A DNA stretch of 64,000 nt from an uncultured Eubacteriales bacterium (GCA_900540805.1 UQHL01000006.1:1-64000), one strand, 5' to 3'; shown: positions 27,185 through 37,585, counted from the first letter of the stretch. Made by a program: numbers and translations. Notes: a model not told the origin generated them from the sequence alone.

Positions 27185-27484
27185 ATGGAAGAAAAAGAAT
27201 TGAAAACCCCCAAGCATTGCCTGAGCTGTCAATACCATGAAACATATTATACCAAATGCGGGCTTACATTTTACAGAGAAAAAAGGGGCTACTGTTCGCA
27301 ACAACAAAAATTGACGGAAAACCATGATACTTGCGAAGAATGGCAAAAAAAGAATGGCAGCTTCAAAAGAAATATGCGTCAAAACGCGACTTCGAAAGTC
27401 GTAACCAAAATGGCCAAGGATATTTTGGTAATCGCCCAGATTTTGTGCGACGACAAAACAGACGAACGAAAAGAAAAAGAATAA
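27185..27484 (+). CDS. Small Cys-rich hypothetical protein
   Basis: This 99-residue protein has Cys at 12, 15, 25, 37 and 50, including a CLSC pair. It is followed by a basic region and an acidic C-terminus (DDKTDERKEKE). The Cys spacing suggests a zinc or Fe-S site in the first half. I do not recognise the family. RBS GAGGAG lies 8 nt before the ATG. Base composition is lower in GC than neighbouring housekeeping genes, suggesting acquired DNA. Confidence 0.7.
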   Translation: MEEKELKTPKHCLSCQYHETYYTKCGLTFYREKRGYCSQQQKLTENHDTCEEWQKKNGSFKRNMRQNATSKVVTKMAKDILVIAQILCDDKTDERKEKE

Positions 27485-27613
27485 ATTGGATTTTACGAAA
27501 AGTTATTGAAAAAATGTTTGAAAAGGGCGAAAAAGGGTTAAAAATATAGCGAAAACAAGATTGAAAAGCCCTGCGGGAAGAAGCTCTCGGGCAGGGGCGA
27601 GGAGGTACGCTAT

Positions 27614-30202
<2,589 letters not shown>

Positions 30203-30208
30203 AATAGA

Positions 30209-30240
30209 AATTCCCCGAAAATTTACATTTTCGGGGAATT
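30209..30240 (+). terminator. clpB terminator
   Basis: AATTCCCCGAAAA (30209-30221) and its perfect complement (30228-30240) form a 13-bp stem followed by ATTTTCGATTTTTT. Confidence 0.9.
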
Positions 30241-30311
30241 ATTTTCGATTTTTTGAACGGAATCTTAGACAATATTTTATAAAATATATAAAAGCGATGA
30301 GCGAAGACAGA

Positions 30312-30350
30312 AATCCGAAGGCACAAATTACATGTGCGGCGGATTTTTTT
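30312..30350 (+). terminator. Orphan plus-strand terminator
   Basis: AATCCG-AAG-GCACA pairs with TGTGC-GGC-GGATT and is followed by seven T residues. No gene on this strand ends here; a promoter-like TTGAAC...TATAAA lies about 50-80 bp upstream. It could end a short RNA or be a second clpB terminator. Confidence 0.55.
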
Positions 30351-30504
30351 ATTCCAATTTTTCCAAAGTGAGCTTATAACGTTTGTTTTCGTCCGTGACG
30401 ACGATGCACGCATTCTCCTCATCCATCGGGTAAGAAACGTCTTTTATGCCGTGCACTTCTAACAATACGGCCTCCCCGATAAGGCAGAGCAAATCGTTTT
30501 CCAT
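30349..30504 (-). CDS. 51-residue small protein of unknown function
   Basis: The frame encodes MENDLLCLIGEAV... to ...LTLEKLE with a stop at 30349. It has a strong RBS (GGGAAGG, 9 nt) and a promoter (TTGCAA-17-TATAAT) upstream. The alternating hydrophobic/charged pattern (ACIVVTDENKRYKLTL) suggests a small beta-rich fold. It is divergent from an XRE regulator gene, with shared inverted repeats between them, so it is a plausible regulated target. The family is unknown to me. Confidence 0.65.
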   Translation of the reverse strand: MENDLLCLIGEAVLLEVHGIKDVSYPMDEENACIVVTDENKRYKLTLEKLE

Positions 30505-30532
30505 ATAGAATACCTTCCCTTTTCTTCAGTTT

Positions 30533-30584
30533 GTTGCTATTTTGCAACTATTTATATTATAACTCCGAAATTGGCAACTTGCAA
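30533..30584. promoter_or_regulatory. Divergent control region with GTTGC/GCAAC repeats
   Basis: On the minus strand, TTGCAA (30579-30584), 17 bp, TATAAT (30556-30561) drives the 51-residue protein. GTTGC-TATTTT-GCAAC (30533-30548) and GGCAACTTGCAAG (30573-30585) flank it. They could be operators for the adjacent XRE protein. Confidence 0.5.
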
Positions 30585-30633
30585 GTAAAATGTGTCGATT
30601 GCAGAGATAATATTTAATAAGGGAGGCTTTTTT

Positions 30634-31137
30634 ATGTGCAAAATAGAAAGCTGTTCAGAAAAGGATTCCGGAGATAATTCCGATAACAAGAAGAAAACTT
30701 TTACGGAAAAGGTTTCGGAAAGGCTGAAAGATATCATGGGCGAGAAAGGGATTGACATTACCCGATTGAGCGAAGCCATAGGCGTTTCCAAATCCACGAT
30801 TTCCCGTTATCTGAAGGGAATGAGAGTACCGAAAATCGAAATACTTGTCAAGATAGCGGATTGCTTTCAGTGCCCGCTGGATTACTTCGCAACCTCGGAA
30901 AATTATGAGGAAGGAAAGAAATTTTCTCCCTGCCCGCCTTTTCCCGAGCGCTTCAGGTTTCTGTTTGAGCATTTCCATAAAAGCCGTTACGCGCTCTGTC
31001 ACGGCGAACTGCATATTTCGGAATCCGTTCTTTACAATTGGCAGAACGGAAAGTGCATGCCGACGGCAGAAAACGTTTATAAAATGGCGGAATTTTTCGA
31101 TTGTTCCATGGATTTCGTCATGGGCAGAGGCGACTGA
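30634..31137 (+). CDS. XRE-family regulator with two helix-turn-helix domains
   Basis: 167 residues. The first HTH spans about 30-88 (KGIDITRLSEAIGVSKSTIS, RYLKGMRVPKIEILVKIADCF). The second spans about 110-165 (CHGELHISESVLYNWQNGKCMPTAENVYKMAEFF, DCSMDFVMG). Two tandem Cro/CI folds in one chain would let a monomer contact both half-sites of an operator. The N-terminal 25 residues are acidic and Cys-containing. The ATG at 30634 follows GGGAGG; an upstream GTG is not needed. It is divergent from the 51-residue protein gene and followed by a small terminator. Confidence 0.88.
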   Translation: MCKIESCSEKDSGDNSDNKKKTFTEKVSERLKDIMGEKGIDITRLSEAIGVSKSTISRYLKGMRVPKIEILVKIADCFQCPLDYFATSENYEEGKKFSPCPPFPERFRFLFEHFHKSRYALCHGELHISESVLYNWQNGKCMPTAENVYKMAEFFDCSMDFVMGRGD

Positions 31138-31160
31138 ACTTTTTGAAGGATACATAGAGC

Positions 31161-31187
31161 CGTGCGCTCCCGCACACGGTGTTTTTG
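31161..31187 (+). terminator. Weak terminator after the double-HTH gene
   Basis: GTGCG-CTCC-CGCAC inside CCGTG...CACGG is followed by TGTTTTTGG. Confidence 0.5.
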
Positions 31188-31199
31188 GCATATTATTTT

Positions 31200-31228
31200 T
31201 TGAAACGCTAACGTTTTGGTAGTAAAAG
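31200..31228 (+). promoter_or_regulatory. Promoter with internal palindrome
   Basis: TTGAAA (31200-31205), 17 bp, TAAAAG (31223-31228). The spacer side contains AAACG-CTAA-CGTTT (31203-31216), a likely operator for the small XRE protein encoded just downstream. Confidence 0.5.
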
Positions 31229-31277
31229 AGATTAATAATTTCCCAAATGGTAATATTTTAACAGGAGAATAACGATT

Positions 31278-31484
31278 TTGGAAATTATTTTGGGACAGCG
31301 TCTGAAAGAGCTGCGCGAGGAAAAAGGCTGGACGCAAAAGCAGGTCGCGGCCTATTTCCACATCAGCGCCATAACGTATCTGCATTATGAAAAACAGCAG
31401 AGGGAACCGCCGCTCTCTTTGCTGGCGGATTTTGCGGCCTTTTTCGGCGTCTCCACCGATTATTTATTGGGATTGGAAAATTGA
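31278..31484 (+). CDS. Small XRE-family HTH regulator (68 residues)
   Basis: A single Cro/CI domain: LGQRLKELREEKGWTQKQVAAYF, then ISAITYLHYEKQQREPPLSLLADFAAFF and GVSTDYLLGLEN. The start is TTG, chosen because AGGAG lies 10 nt upstream and the next Met is absent before the HTH. The third HTH gene in this stretch, it is probably an autorepressor, given the palindrome in its promoter. Nothing links it to a specific partner gene. Confidence 0.85.
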   Translation: MEIILGQRLKELREEKGWTQKQVAAYFHISAITYLHYEKQQREPPLSLLADFAAFFGVSTDYLLGLEN

Positions 31485-31489
31485 AGGGA

Positions 31490-31597
31490 AATTGAGGTAC
31501 CCCTCTATAACGTATTTACCGCTTATGTTATTTGTGCATACGCATAGTCAGGGGAAATTAAGGCGCCCGTTTATAAAGTATTTACCGCGTTAAAGAA
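31490..31597. repeat. Direct repeat of about 65 bp after the small XRE gene
   Basis: AGGGGAAATT-AGG-CCC-TATAA-GTATTTACCGC occurs twice, with substitutions between the copies. Confidence 0.65.
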
Positions 31598-31614
31598 ATG
31601 GCGGAGGTATCGGA

Positions 31615-31947
31615 TTATTCCGCTTTGTATTTATCGAGGATCGCCCAAAGTACTTTTCTGTCGTCGTCGCTCGCCCGAAGATATCGGGCGAGCAATTCTT
31701 TTACTTCCACGGGCAGAGAGCCTTTTTGAAAAGGATTGTTGGTCAGCCCTAAAAGATAATCCGCCGAAACGTCCAAAAATTCCGCCGTCCGCGCCAAAAT
31801 TTCAAAATTTTCGGGGCTTCTCGCGCCGCTTAAGTACCTCGAAACCGTCGCTTCCGTCGTTCCCGCTCCCGCGGCCAGTTCGCGCCCCGTTATCCTCCGC
31901 CTGTCCATGGCGTCCCTCAATCTTTCGGGAAAATTACCGTTTGTCAA
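31615..31947 (-). CDS. XRE-family HTH regulator (110 residues)
   Basis: N-terminal Cro/CI HTH (FPERLRDAMDRRRITGRELA, TEATVSRYLSGARSPENFEILARTAEFL, DVSADYLLGLTNN), then a short helical tail (about 75-110, ending AILDKYKAE). The start is TTG with GAGGTG 5 nt upstream; no ATG is available before the HTH. Its promoter (TTGTTC-17-TAAAAT) lies divergent from the marR promoter. Target unknown. Confidence 0.87.
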   Translation of the reverse strand: MTNGNFPERLRDAMDRRRITGRELAAGAGTTEATVSRYLSGARSPENFEILARTAEFLDVSADYLLGLTNNPFQKGSLPVEVKELLARYLRASDDDRKVLWAILDKYKAE

Positions 31948-32000
31948 AAAAACACCTCGCCCTTACCCTGCCCTTGCCGCTCGGTAAGTTTTTTTCTTTT

Positions 32001-32029
32001 ATTTTACAACCGTTCAAAGCGCGGAACAA
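32001..32029 (-). promoter_or_regulatory. Promoter of the 110-residue XRE gene
   Basis: On the minus strand, TTGTTC (32024-32029), 17 bp, TAAAAT (32001-32006). Confidence 0.6.
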
Positions 32030-32088
32030 GTCTTTCTTTGTCAAAAAATGGAAGTTTTGTGAAATGAAAAATCACCCCTTTCAAACGC

Positions 32089-32117
32089 TTGACTTTATGT
32101 AGCATGCTTCATATAAT
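32089..32117 (+). promoter_or_regulatory. marR promoter with overlapping palindromic operator
   Basis: TTGACT (32089-32094), 17 bp, TATAAT (32112-32117). An 18-bp palindrome, TATG-T-AGCATGCT-T-CATA (32096-32113), with one mismatched pair, fills the spacer and touches the -10. That is a typical MarR autorepression site. Confidence 0.8.
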
Positions 32118-32215
32118 AAAAGTATCGCTCGAAAAAACCGAAGCGGGGGAGAGCCGTATCCCGCGGAAGAATACAAAGCGGAAACGCGGACGGAGCGGAA
32201 GGAAACCTATACGGA

Positions 32216-32635
32216 ATGGAAACGCAGGTAGGGTTGTATTTCAAGAAAATAAGCGAGAAGCTGGAGCGGCAGGCGAACTGCCGCCGCGCGCAGAGGGACA
32301 TCACCTTTTCGCAGGGCAAAATTTTATGGTATCTGCACCGCTGCGAGGACGAACCCGTCACGCTCAGGGACATCGAACGATTTTTCGACTGTTCTCACGC
32401 CACGGTATCGGGGATCGTGAACCGTCTGGTGGAAAAGGGGCACGTATATCTTGAAACCAATGAAAACGACCGCCGCGCGAAAAACGTCCGCCTGACGGAG
32501 AAGGAGAAGATCACCTTCCGACAGATCCAGTGCGAACACCGCCAAACGGAGGAAATGCTTCTCAAGGGCTTTTCAAACGAGGAAAAGGAGAAATTTTCGG
32601 AATATCTCGAGCGCGTTTATAAAAATCTGGAGTAG
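32216..32635 (+). CDS. MarR-family transcriptional regulator
   Basis: 139 residues forming a winged helix: TFSQGKILWYLHRCED, TLRDIERFFDCSHATVSGIVNRLVEKGHVYLETNENDRRAKNVRLTEKE, with helical dimerisation ends. MarR proteins repress promoters by binding palindromes and release on ligand binding. Here the palindrome lies in its own promoter, and the two ABC exporter genes follow in the same direction, so drug- or metabolite-induced expression of the exporter is likely. Start ATG with AAGGA about 11 nt upstream. Confidence 0.93.
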   Translation: METQVGLYFKKISEKLERQANCRRAQRDITFSQGKILWYLHRCEDEPVTLRDIERFFDCSHATVSGIVNRLVEKGHVYLETNENDRRAKNVRLTEKEKITFRQIQCEHRQTEEMLLKGFSNEEKEKFSEYLERVYKNLE

Positions 32636-32697
32636 CGTGTGCACACGGCGAAACGGTATAAAGAGAAAACATTTTAGAGGAGATAAAATTTTCGGTT

Positions 32698-34569
32698 ATG
32701 GTAAAAACATTGACAAAGAGTGTCAGGGAGTACAAGAAGCAGTCGATTCTCACTCCCATTTTCATGGTACTCGAAGTGATTTTCGAATGTTTGATCCCGC
32801 TGTTTATGTCGAGACTGATCGACGAGATCGAAGGAGCGGGCAACAACCTGACGATGCGGCCGATTTTGATCAACGGCGGCATTCTCGTGGGGCTGGCGGC
32901 GTGTTCGCTGATCAGCGGATTTCTGGCGGGCAGGTTTGCGGCTACGGCAAGCTGCGGCTTTGCGAAAAATCTGCGGCAGGACCTGTTTTATAAGGTGCAG
33001 GGCTTTTCGTTCGGGGACGTGGATAAATTTTCGTCCTCGTCTTTGGTGACGCGGCTGACGACGGACGTCACAAACGTGCAAAACGCTTTTCAGATGTGTA
33101 TCCGCATCGCGTTCCGCGTGCCGCTGATGTTTATTTTTTCGTTTGTCATGAGCTTTAAGCTCAATCACCGTCTGGCGCTGATCTTCGTGGCGATCATTCC
33201 CCTGCTGGCCGTGGTGCTTGTCCTGATTATGCGCTACGTCATGCCGTTCTTCAGACGTATTTTCAAAAAATACGACAACCTCAACAACTCGGTGCAGGAA
33301 AACGTCAGCGGAATCCGCGTCGTCAAATCCTTCGTGCGCGAGGAATACGAAAAAGAAAAGTTTGGGAAAGCGTCCGAGGACGTGAAAAAGGATTTCGTGA
33401 AGGCGGAAAAAATCCTCGCCATCAACAGCCCCGTAATGATGTTTTGTATCTTTCTCGCGTCTATGCTGATTTCCTTTTTCGGCGCAAAAATGATTATCGC
33501 CACGGGCGTTTACGACCCGACTTCAGGCTCCGTAACCAACGCGGAGGGCTTCGGCACGGGCGGTTTGTCCGCCATGATCACCTACGGCGTGCAGATCCTG
33601 TCCTCGCTGATGATGCTGTCCATGGTGTTTGTCATGATTACCATGTCTGCGGAATCCGCGCGGCGTATCGCGGAGGTTCTGGAACAGAAATCCGACCTCG
33701 TCAGCCCCGAAAACGGCGTCAGGGAAGTCAAGGACGGCAGCATTCGTTTTGATAACGTCAGCTTCAAATATTCTAAAAAGGCGGAAAAGTACGCTTTGGC
33801 GGACATCGACCTCGACATCAAATCGGGCGAAACGGTGGGTATTCTCGGCGGAACGGGTTCCTCCAAAACCTCGCTGATTCAGCTGATTCCCCGCCTTTAC
33901 GACGCGACGGAGGGGACCGTGTATGTCGGCGGCAGGGACGTTAGGGAATACGATCTCGAAACGCTGCGTTCGGAAGTGGCGGTGGTGCTTCAAAAGAACG
34001 TGCTGTTTTCGGGCACGATCAAGGAAAACCTGCGCTGGGGCGACCCGAACGCGACGGACGAGGAACTTGAGCGGGCGTGCAGGCTCGCGCAGGCGGATGA
34101 CTTCGTGCGGGCGTTTCCCGACGGCTACGACACCTATATCGAACAGGGCGGCACCAACGTTTCGGGCGGCCAGAAGCAGCGGCTTTGTATTGCCCGCGCG
34201 CTTTTGAGAAAACCGAAGGTGCTTATTTTGGACGACTCGACTTCGGCCGTGGATACCAAGACGGACGCTTTAATCAGAAAGGCGTTCGCGGACGAAATCC
34301 CCGATACGACCAAAATCATAATCGCTCAGCGCGTGGCGTCCGTGGAACACGCGGACAAAATCCTCGTCATGGACGGCGGCAAAATTTTGGCCGCAGGCAC
34401 GCATGAGGAGCTGATGGCAAACAGCGAAATTTACCGCGAGGTTTACGAATCGCAGACGCGCGGCAAGGCCGCAGACGTCCCCGCGGAAGAAGATATTCCC
34501 GCAAAGAATGACGTCTCCGCAAAGGATAACGTCCCTGCGAAAAATGACAAAGAAGGAGGTGTCCGCTGA
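32698..34569 (+). CDS. ABC exporter subunit, degenerate-site half (permease-ATPase)
   Basis: 623 residues: six-helix ABC type-1 exporter domain (1-340), then a nucleotide-binding domain. Walker A is GILGGTGSSKTS near 383. Walker B ends LDDSTSAVD near 510, with Asp where the catalytic Glu is normal. The switch region reads IIAQRVAS, with Gln for His; the signature VSGGQKQR is canonical. This is the degenerate partner of a heterodimeric multidrug exporter (LmrC/BmrC type). The tail has four 6-residue repeats (DVPAEE, DIPAKN, DVSAKD, NVPAKN). The SD GAGGAG is about 15 nt from the ATG, unusually far. It overlaps the next gene by 1 nt. Confidence 0.94.
   Translation: MVKTLTKSVREYKKQSILTPIFMVLEVIFECLIPLFMSRLIDEIEGAGNNLTMRPILINGGILVGLAACSLISGFLAGRFAATASCGFAKNLRQDLFYKVQGFSFGDVDKFSSSSLVTRLTTDVTNVQNAFQMCIRIAFRVPLMFIFSFVMSFKLNHRLALIFVAIIPLLAVVLVLIMRYVMPFFRRIFKKYDNLNNSVQENVSGIRVVKSFVREEYEKEKFGKASEDVKKDFVKAEKILAINSPVMMFCIFLASMLISFFGAKMIIATGVYDPTSGSVTNAEGFGTGGLSAMITYGVQILSSLMMLSMVFVMITMSAESARRIAEVLEQKSDLVSPENGVREVKDGSIRFDNVSFKYSKKAEKYALADIDLDIKSGETVGILGGTGSSKTSLIQLIPRLYDATEGTVYVGGRDVREYDLETLRSEVAVVLQKNVLFSGTIKENLRWGDPNATDEELERACRLAQADDFVRAFPDGYDTYIEQGGTNVSGGQKQRLCIARALLRKPKVLILDDSTSAVDTKTDALIRKAFADEIPDTTKIIIAQRVASVEHADKILVMDGGKILAAGTHEELMANSEIYREVYESQTRGKAADVPAEEDIPAKNDVSAKDNVPAKNDKEGGVR
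34474..34545 (+). repeat. 18-bp in-frame tandem repeat at the end of the first ABC gene
   Basis: Four consecutive diverged 18-bp units from 34474 encode the hexapeptide series D/N-V/I-P/S-A-K/E-N/D/E. Confidence 0.85.
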
Positions 34570-36575
34570 TGGCCGAACAAACCAATACGAAAGCCGTCAG
34601 GCCCATGCGCGGCATGAAAATGCGCGGCGGCGGAATGCCCGTGCCCAAGGGCGCGGTGAAAAAGGGCACCATGAAAAGGCTTTTGAAGTACCTTTTCCAT
34701 TACTATAAAGCGGCTCTGATTATCACGGCCGTGTGTATCGTTTTAAGCTCGGTGGCGAGCATTGTTTCGTCGGTGTTCACCAAACAGCTGGTGGACGGCA
34801 TCATTGTCCCCGGCGTGCAGAGCCCCGACAAATTCGGAGCGGTAAAAGGCGAGCTGATTTCCCTGGTTTATACCATGGGCGTGCTTTATCTGGTGGGGCT
34901 GATCGCTTCCGTGGCCTATACGCAGATCATGGCGAGCGTGACCCAGGGCGTGCTTGACCGTTTCCGTACGGATATGTTCAATAAGATGGAAAGCCTGCCC
35001 ATCAAATATTTCGACACGCACGCGCACGGCGATATCATGAGTACCTATACCAACGATACCGACGCGCTCCGCCAGCTGGTGGGACAGAGTATCCCCGCGG
35101 TGATATCGGGCGTGGTGGCGTTGATTTCGGCCGTCGCGGTGATGTTCTTTTACAGTATCTGGCTGACGCTGGTCGTCTTTGCCTGTACGGCAATCATGAT
35201 GGCCGTCATCAAAAAAATCGGCGGCGCAAGCTCCAAATTCATGGTCGCGCAGCAGCGTTCGCTGGCCGTGGAAGAGGGCTTCATGGAAGAAATGATGAAG
35301 GGGCAGAAGGTCGTCAAGGTATTTACGCACGAGGAGGCGGCGGAACGCGACTTCGACAAGCTGAACAAACAGCTTTTCGAGGACAGCGAAAAGGCGCATA
35401 TTTTCGGTAATATCCTCATGCCCATTCTCGGCAATATCGGCAACTTTCTCTATGTGCTGATTGCCATCGTCGGCGGGCTGCTCATTTGCTTTGCGGCGCC
35501 CAATCTCGCGCTGGAAAATATGGTAAACGGAATTTGGGCGTGGAAGGAGATTCCCGCGCTGTCGATCGGCGCCATTATCGCGTTTTTGGGGCTTTCGAGG
35601 CAGTTTTCGCAGACGGTGTCGCAGTTCTCGCAGCAGATTGCCATGATTGCCATGGGGCTTGCGGGCGCGTCCCGTATCTTCGAGCTTATGGATCAGGAAC
35701 CCGAACACGACGACGGTTACGTGACGCTGGTCAACGCGAAAAAGGACGCGGACGGAACCATTTCCGAGACGGAGGAACGCACCAATCTTTGGGCGTGGCG
35801 GCATTATCATAAGGCGGACAATACCGTTACTTATACCGAGCTTACGGGCGATATCGTCATGGAACACGTCGATTTTGGCTACGTGCCCGAAAAGCAGGTG
35901 CTGACGGACGTTTCGCTGTACGCGAAGCCAGGGCAGAAGATTGCATTCGTCGGCGCGACGGGCGCGGGCAAAACCACGATTACCAACCTTATCAATCGTT
36001 TTTACGACATCGCGGACGGCAAAATCCGTTACGACGGAATCAATATCAATAAAATCAATAAAAAGGACCTGCGGCGTTCGCTGGGAATCGTGCTTCAGGA
36101 CACCAACCTGTTTACGGGGACGGTTATGGAAAATATCCGTTACGGCAGGCTGGACGCGACGGACGAGGAATGTATCGCGGCGGCGAAGCTCGCCAACGCG
36201 GACGACTTTATCCGCCGTTTGCCCGAGGGGTACGACAGTATGCTGACCAACAACGGCGCAAATTTGTCGCAGGGTCAGAGACAGCTTTTGTCTATCGCCC
36301 GCGCGGCGGTGGCGGACGCGCCCGCGATGATTCTCGACGAGGCCACTTCGTCGATCGATACCCGCACGGAGGCGCTCGTTCAGGACGGCATGGATAAACT
36401 GATGCAGGGCAGAACGGTGTTTGTCATCGCGCACCGACTTTCCACCGTGCGCAATTCCGACGCGATTATGGTGCTGGATCACGGCCGCATTATCGAGCGC
36501 GGCACGCACGAACAGTTGATTGCTCAAAAGGGCGTGTATTATCAGTTATATACAGGCGCGTTTGAGCTGGAATAA
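34569..36575 (+). CDS. ABC exporter subunit, catalytic half (permease-ATPase)
   Basis: 668 residues: a Met/Gly/Arg-rich N-terminus (MRGMKMRGGGMPVPKG), a six-helix exporter domain (about 40-370), and a family-specific insertion before the ATPase (VTLVNAKKDADG...RTNLWAWRHYHKADNTVTYTEL) seen in LmrD/BmrD-type subunits. The nucleotide-binding domain has canonical Walker A GATGAGKTTI near 461, signature LSQGQRQLL, Walker B MILDEATSSID with catalytic Glu near 587, and switch His (IAHRLS). It pairs with the upstream subunit as a heterodimeric drug or peptide exporter. The ATG shares a base with the upstream TGA. Confidence 0.95.
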   Translation: MAEQTNTKAVRPMRGMKMRGGGMPVPKGAVKKGTMKRLLKYLFHYYKAALIITAVCIVLSSVASIVSSVFTKQLVDGIIVPGVQSPDKFGAVKGELISLVYTMGVLYLVGLIASVAYTQIMASVTQGVLDRFRTDMFNKMESLPIKYFDTHAHGDIMSTYTNDTDALRQLVGQSIPAVISGVVALISAVAVMFFYSIWLTLVVFACTAIMMAVIKKIGGASSKFMVAQQRSLAVEEGFMEEMMKGQKVVKVFTHEEAAERDFDKLNKQLFEDSEKAHIFGNILMPILGNIGNFLYVLIAIVGGLLICFAAPNLALENMVNGIWAWKEIPALSIGAIIAFLGLSRQFSQTVSQFSQQIAMIAMGLAGASRIFELMDQEPEHDDGYVTLVNAKKDADGTISETEERTNLWAWRHYHKADNTVTYTELTGDIVMEHVDFGYVPEKQVLTDVSLYAKPGQKIAFVGATGAGKTTITNLINRFYDIADGKIRYDGININKINKKDLRRSLGIVLQDTNLFTGTVMENIRYGRLDATDEECIAAAKLANADDFIRRLPEGYDSMLTNNGANLSQGQRQLLSIARAAVADAPAMILDEATSSIDTRTEALVQDGMDKLMQGRTVFVIAHRLSTVRNSDAIMVLDHGRIIERGTHEQLIAQKGVYYQLYTGAFELE

Positions 36576-36590
36576 AACGACGGCGAAGGG

Positions 36591-36626
36591 ACGCCGCCCG
36601 CGGAAATTTCCGCGGGCGGCGTTTTC
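36591..36626 (+). terminator. Terminator of the marR-ABC operon
   Basis: A 16-bp perfect palindrome (36591-36606 with 36607-36622; ACGCCGCCCGCGG arm) is followed by TTTTCC. Confidence 0.8.
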
Positions 36627-36670
36627 CGTCCCACAAAATCGATAGATTGAATATCTTAGACGTAAGTATT

Positions 36671-36934
36671 TCAAACTTCGCCGAGAGCTTCGCAATCCTT
36701 TATCAAATCATTGAAAAAGTCGTCGAAAGAAGCGTTGAATATTATTTTCAAAGCAATCAGTTCGCTGACTTTAATATTCATTCTATTTGTTTCTATCTTT
36801 GCATAAGTGCTTTTGGAAATAGGAATGTTCATTAGCTGTAACTTTGTTAAAACCGCGTCTTGTGTCATTTTGTTTTTTCTTCTTAATTTTTGAATTGCAT
36901 TCCCCAAATCTAAATCGGGCCTTATCTTTTGCAT
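36671..36934 (-). CDS. XRE-family HTH regulator (87 residues), AT-rich
   Basis: A Cro/CI-type HTH: LGNAIQKLRRKNKMTQDAVLTKL, STYAKIETNRMNIKVSELIALKIIFNASFDDFF. The start follows a perfect AAGGAGG. Base composition is much more AT-rich than surrounding genes. It is divergent from an unknown gene, and the shared region holds three copies of one palindrome, so this protein most likely represses both genes. Probably acquired with its neighbour. Confidence 0.88.
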   Translation of the reverse strand: MQKIRPDLDLGNAIQKLRRKNKMTQDAVLTKLQLMNIPISKSTYAKIETNRMNIKVSELIALKIIFNASFDDFFNDLIKDCEALGEV

Positions 36935-36961
36935 TTCTAAAACCTCCTTAACTCAAAAAAG

Positions 36962-37051
36962 TTTCGTAATAACGAAAATAATTTCTTTATAACGAATATA
37001 TTTACTTGATTTTACACCTTTTTTGTGGTAAAATGTTTCGTAATAAGGAAA
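36962..37051. promoter_or_regulatory. Three operator palindromes between divergent genes
   Basis: TTTCGTAATAACGAAA (36962-36977), TTTCTTTATAACGAAT (36982-36997) and TTTCGTAATAAGGAAA (37036-37051) are versions of TTTCGT-4-ACGAAA. The first two are 20 bp apart, about two helical turns, on the regulator side. The third lies just downstream of the -10 of the rightward gene. Confidence 0.8.
37006..37034 (+). promoter_or_regulatory. Promoter of the AT-rich hypothetical gene
   Basis: TTGATT (37006-37011), 17 bp, TAAAAT (37029-37034), with an operator palindrome starting 2 bp after the -10. Confidence 0.75.
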
Positions 37052-37088
37052 TTTTTTCCGAAATTAAAAATTTTTTAGGAGTAACGAT

Positions 37089-37490
37089 ATGCGAAACAAA
37101 GGTAAAAGCGGTAATTGGGAAGTAAGGATAGAGCAAGACTTAAAGGCTCTGATGATTATGTGTAATGAAAGCGACCAAAAATTTTTCGGTATTCCAAACA
37201 AGCGAAGAAAAACGGAGGATTATACTCGCCTTATAATAATAGCTTGGGCATTGAATTTAAGAGGCGCGGCCGTCGTACTTTTAGGCGAAGCGGAACGCAA
37301 AAAGAGGGATAAGGAAGTATTTGACTGTTTGAAGGCGGTAGAAAATGATTATAATGTTATATTAAAATGGGTGGGGGACTTTATATGTTCGATACAAGAC
37401 CCCGATTATAGACAAGTTGCCACAGAAATTTGGAAAGAGAAAAAAGCTCGTATCAACAAAAGCGAATTTAATATCTCGCAGTTTATATAA
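37089..37490 (+). CDS. Hypothetical protein, AT-rich module partner of the XRE gene
   Basis: This 133-residue soluble, mainly helical protein begins MRNKGKSGNWEVRIEQDLKAL and ends INKSEFNISQFI. I recognise no domain. It has two Cys (CNESDQ; DFICSIQ) and no membrane segment. It is divergent from an XRE repressor gene with three shared operators, so its expression is probably tightly controlled. The setting resembles small phage or toxin-type modules, but no toxin motif is visible and that reading is speculative. Confidence 0.7.
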   Translation: MRNKGKSGNWEVRIEQDLKALMIMCNESDQKFFGIPNKRRKTEDYTRLIIIAWALNLRGAAVVLLGEAERKKRDKEVFDCLKAVENDYNVILKWVGDFICSIQDPDYRQVATEIWKEKKARINKSEFNISQFI

Positions 37491-37547
37491 AGAAATCAAA
37501 AAACATGAGATATAGAAAAAGACCGAATGACAAAGGCGTGTAAACCG

Positions 37548-37576
37548 TTGCTTTTCCGATATAAATATGTTATAAT
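37548..37576 (+). promoter_or_regulatory. tgt promoter, directly abutting the start codon
   Basis: TTGCTT (37548-37553), 17 bp, TATAAT (37571-37576). The tgt ATG is at 37586, only 9 bp after the -10, so the transcript would be leaderless or nearly so. Confidence 0.7.
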
Positions 37577-37585
37577 TTACGGGTT

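Noticed and set aside
27485..27613. CIRCE or CtsR operator before clpB
   Set aside because: No TTAGCACTC inverted repeat and no clear CtsR heptad repeat is present in the upstream region.
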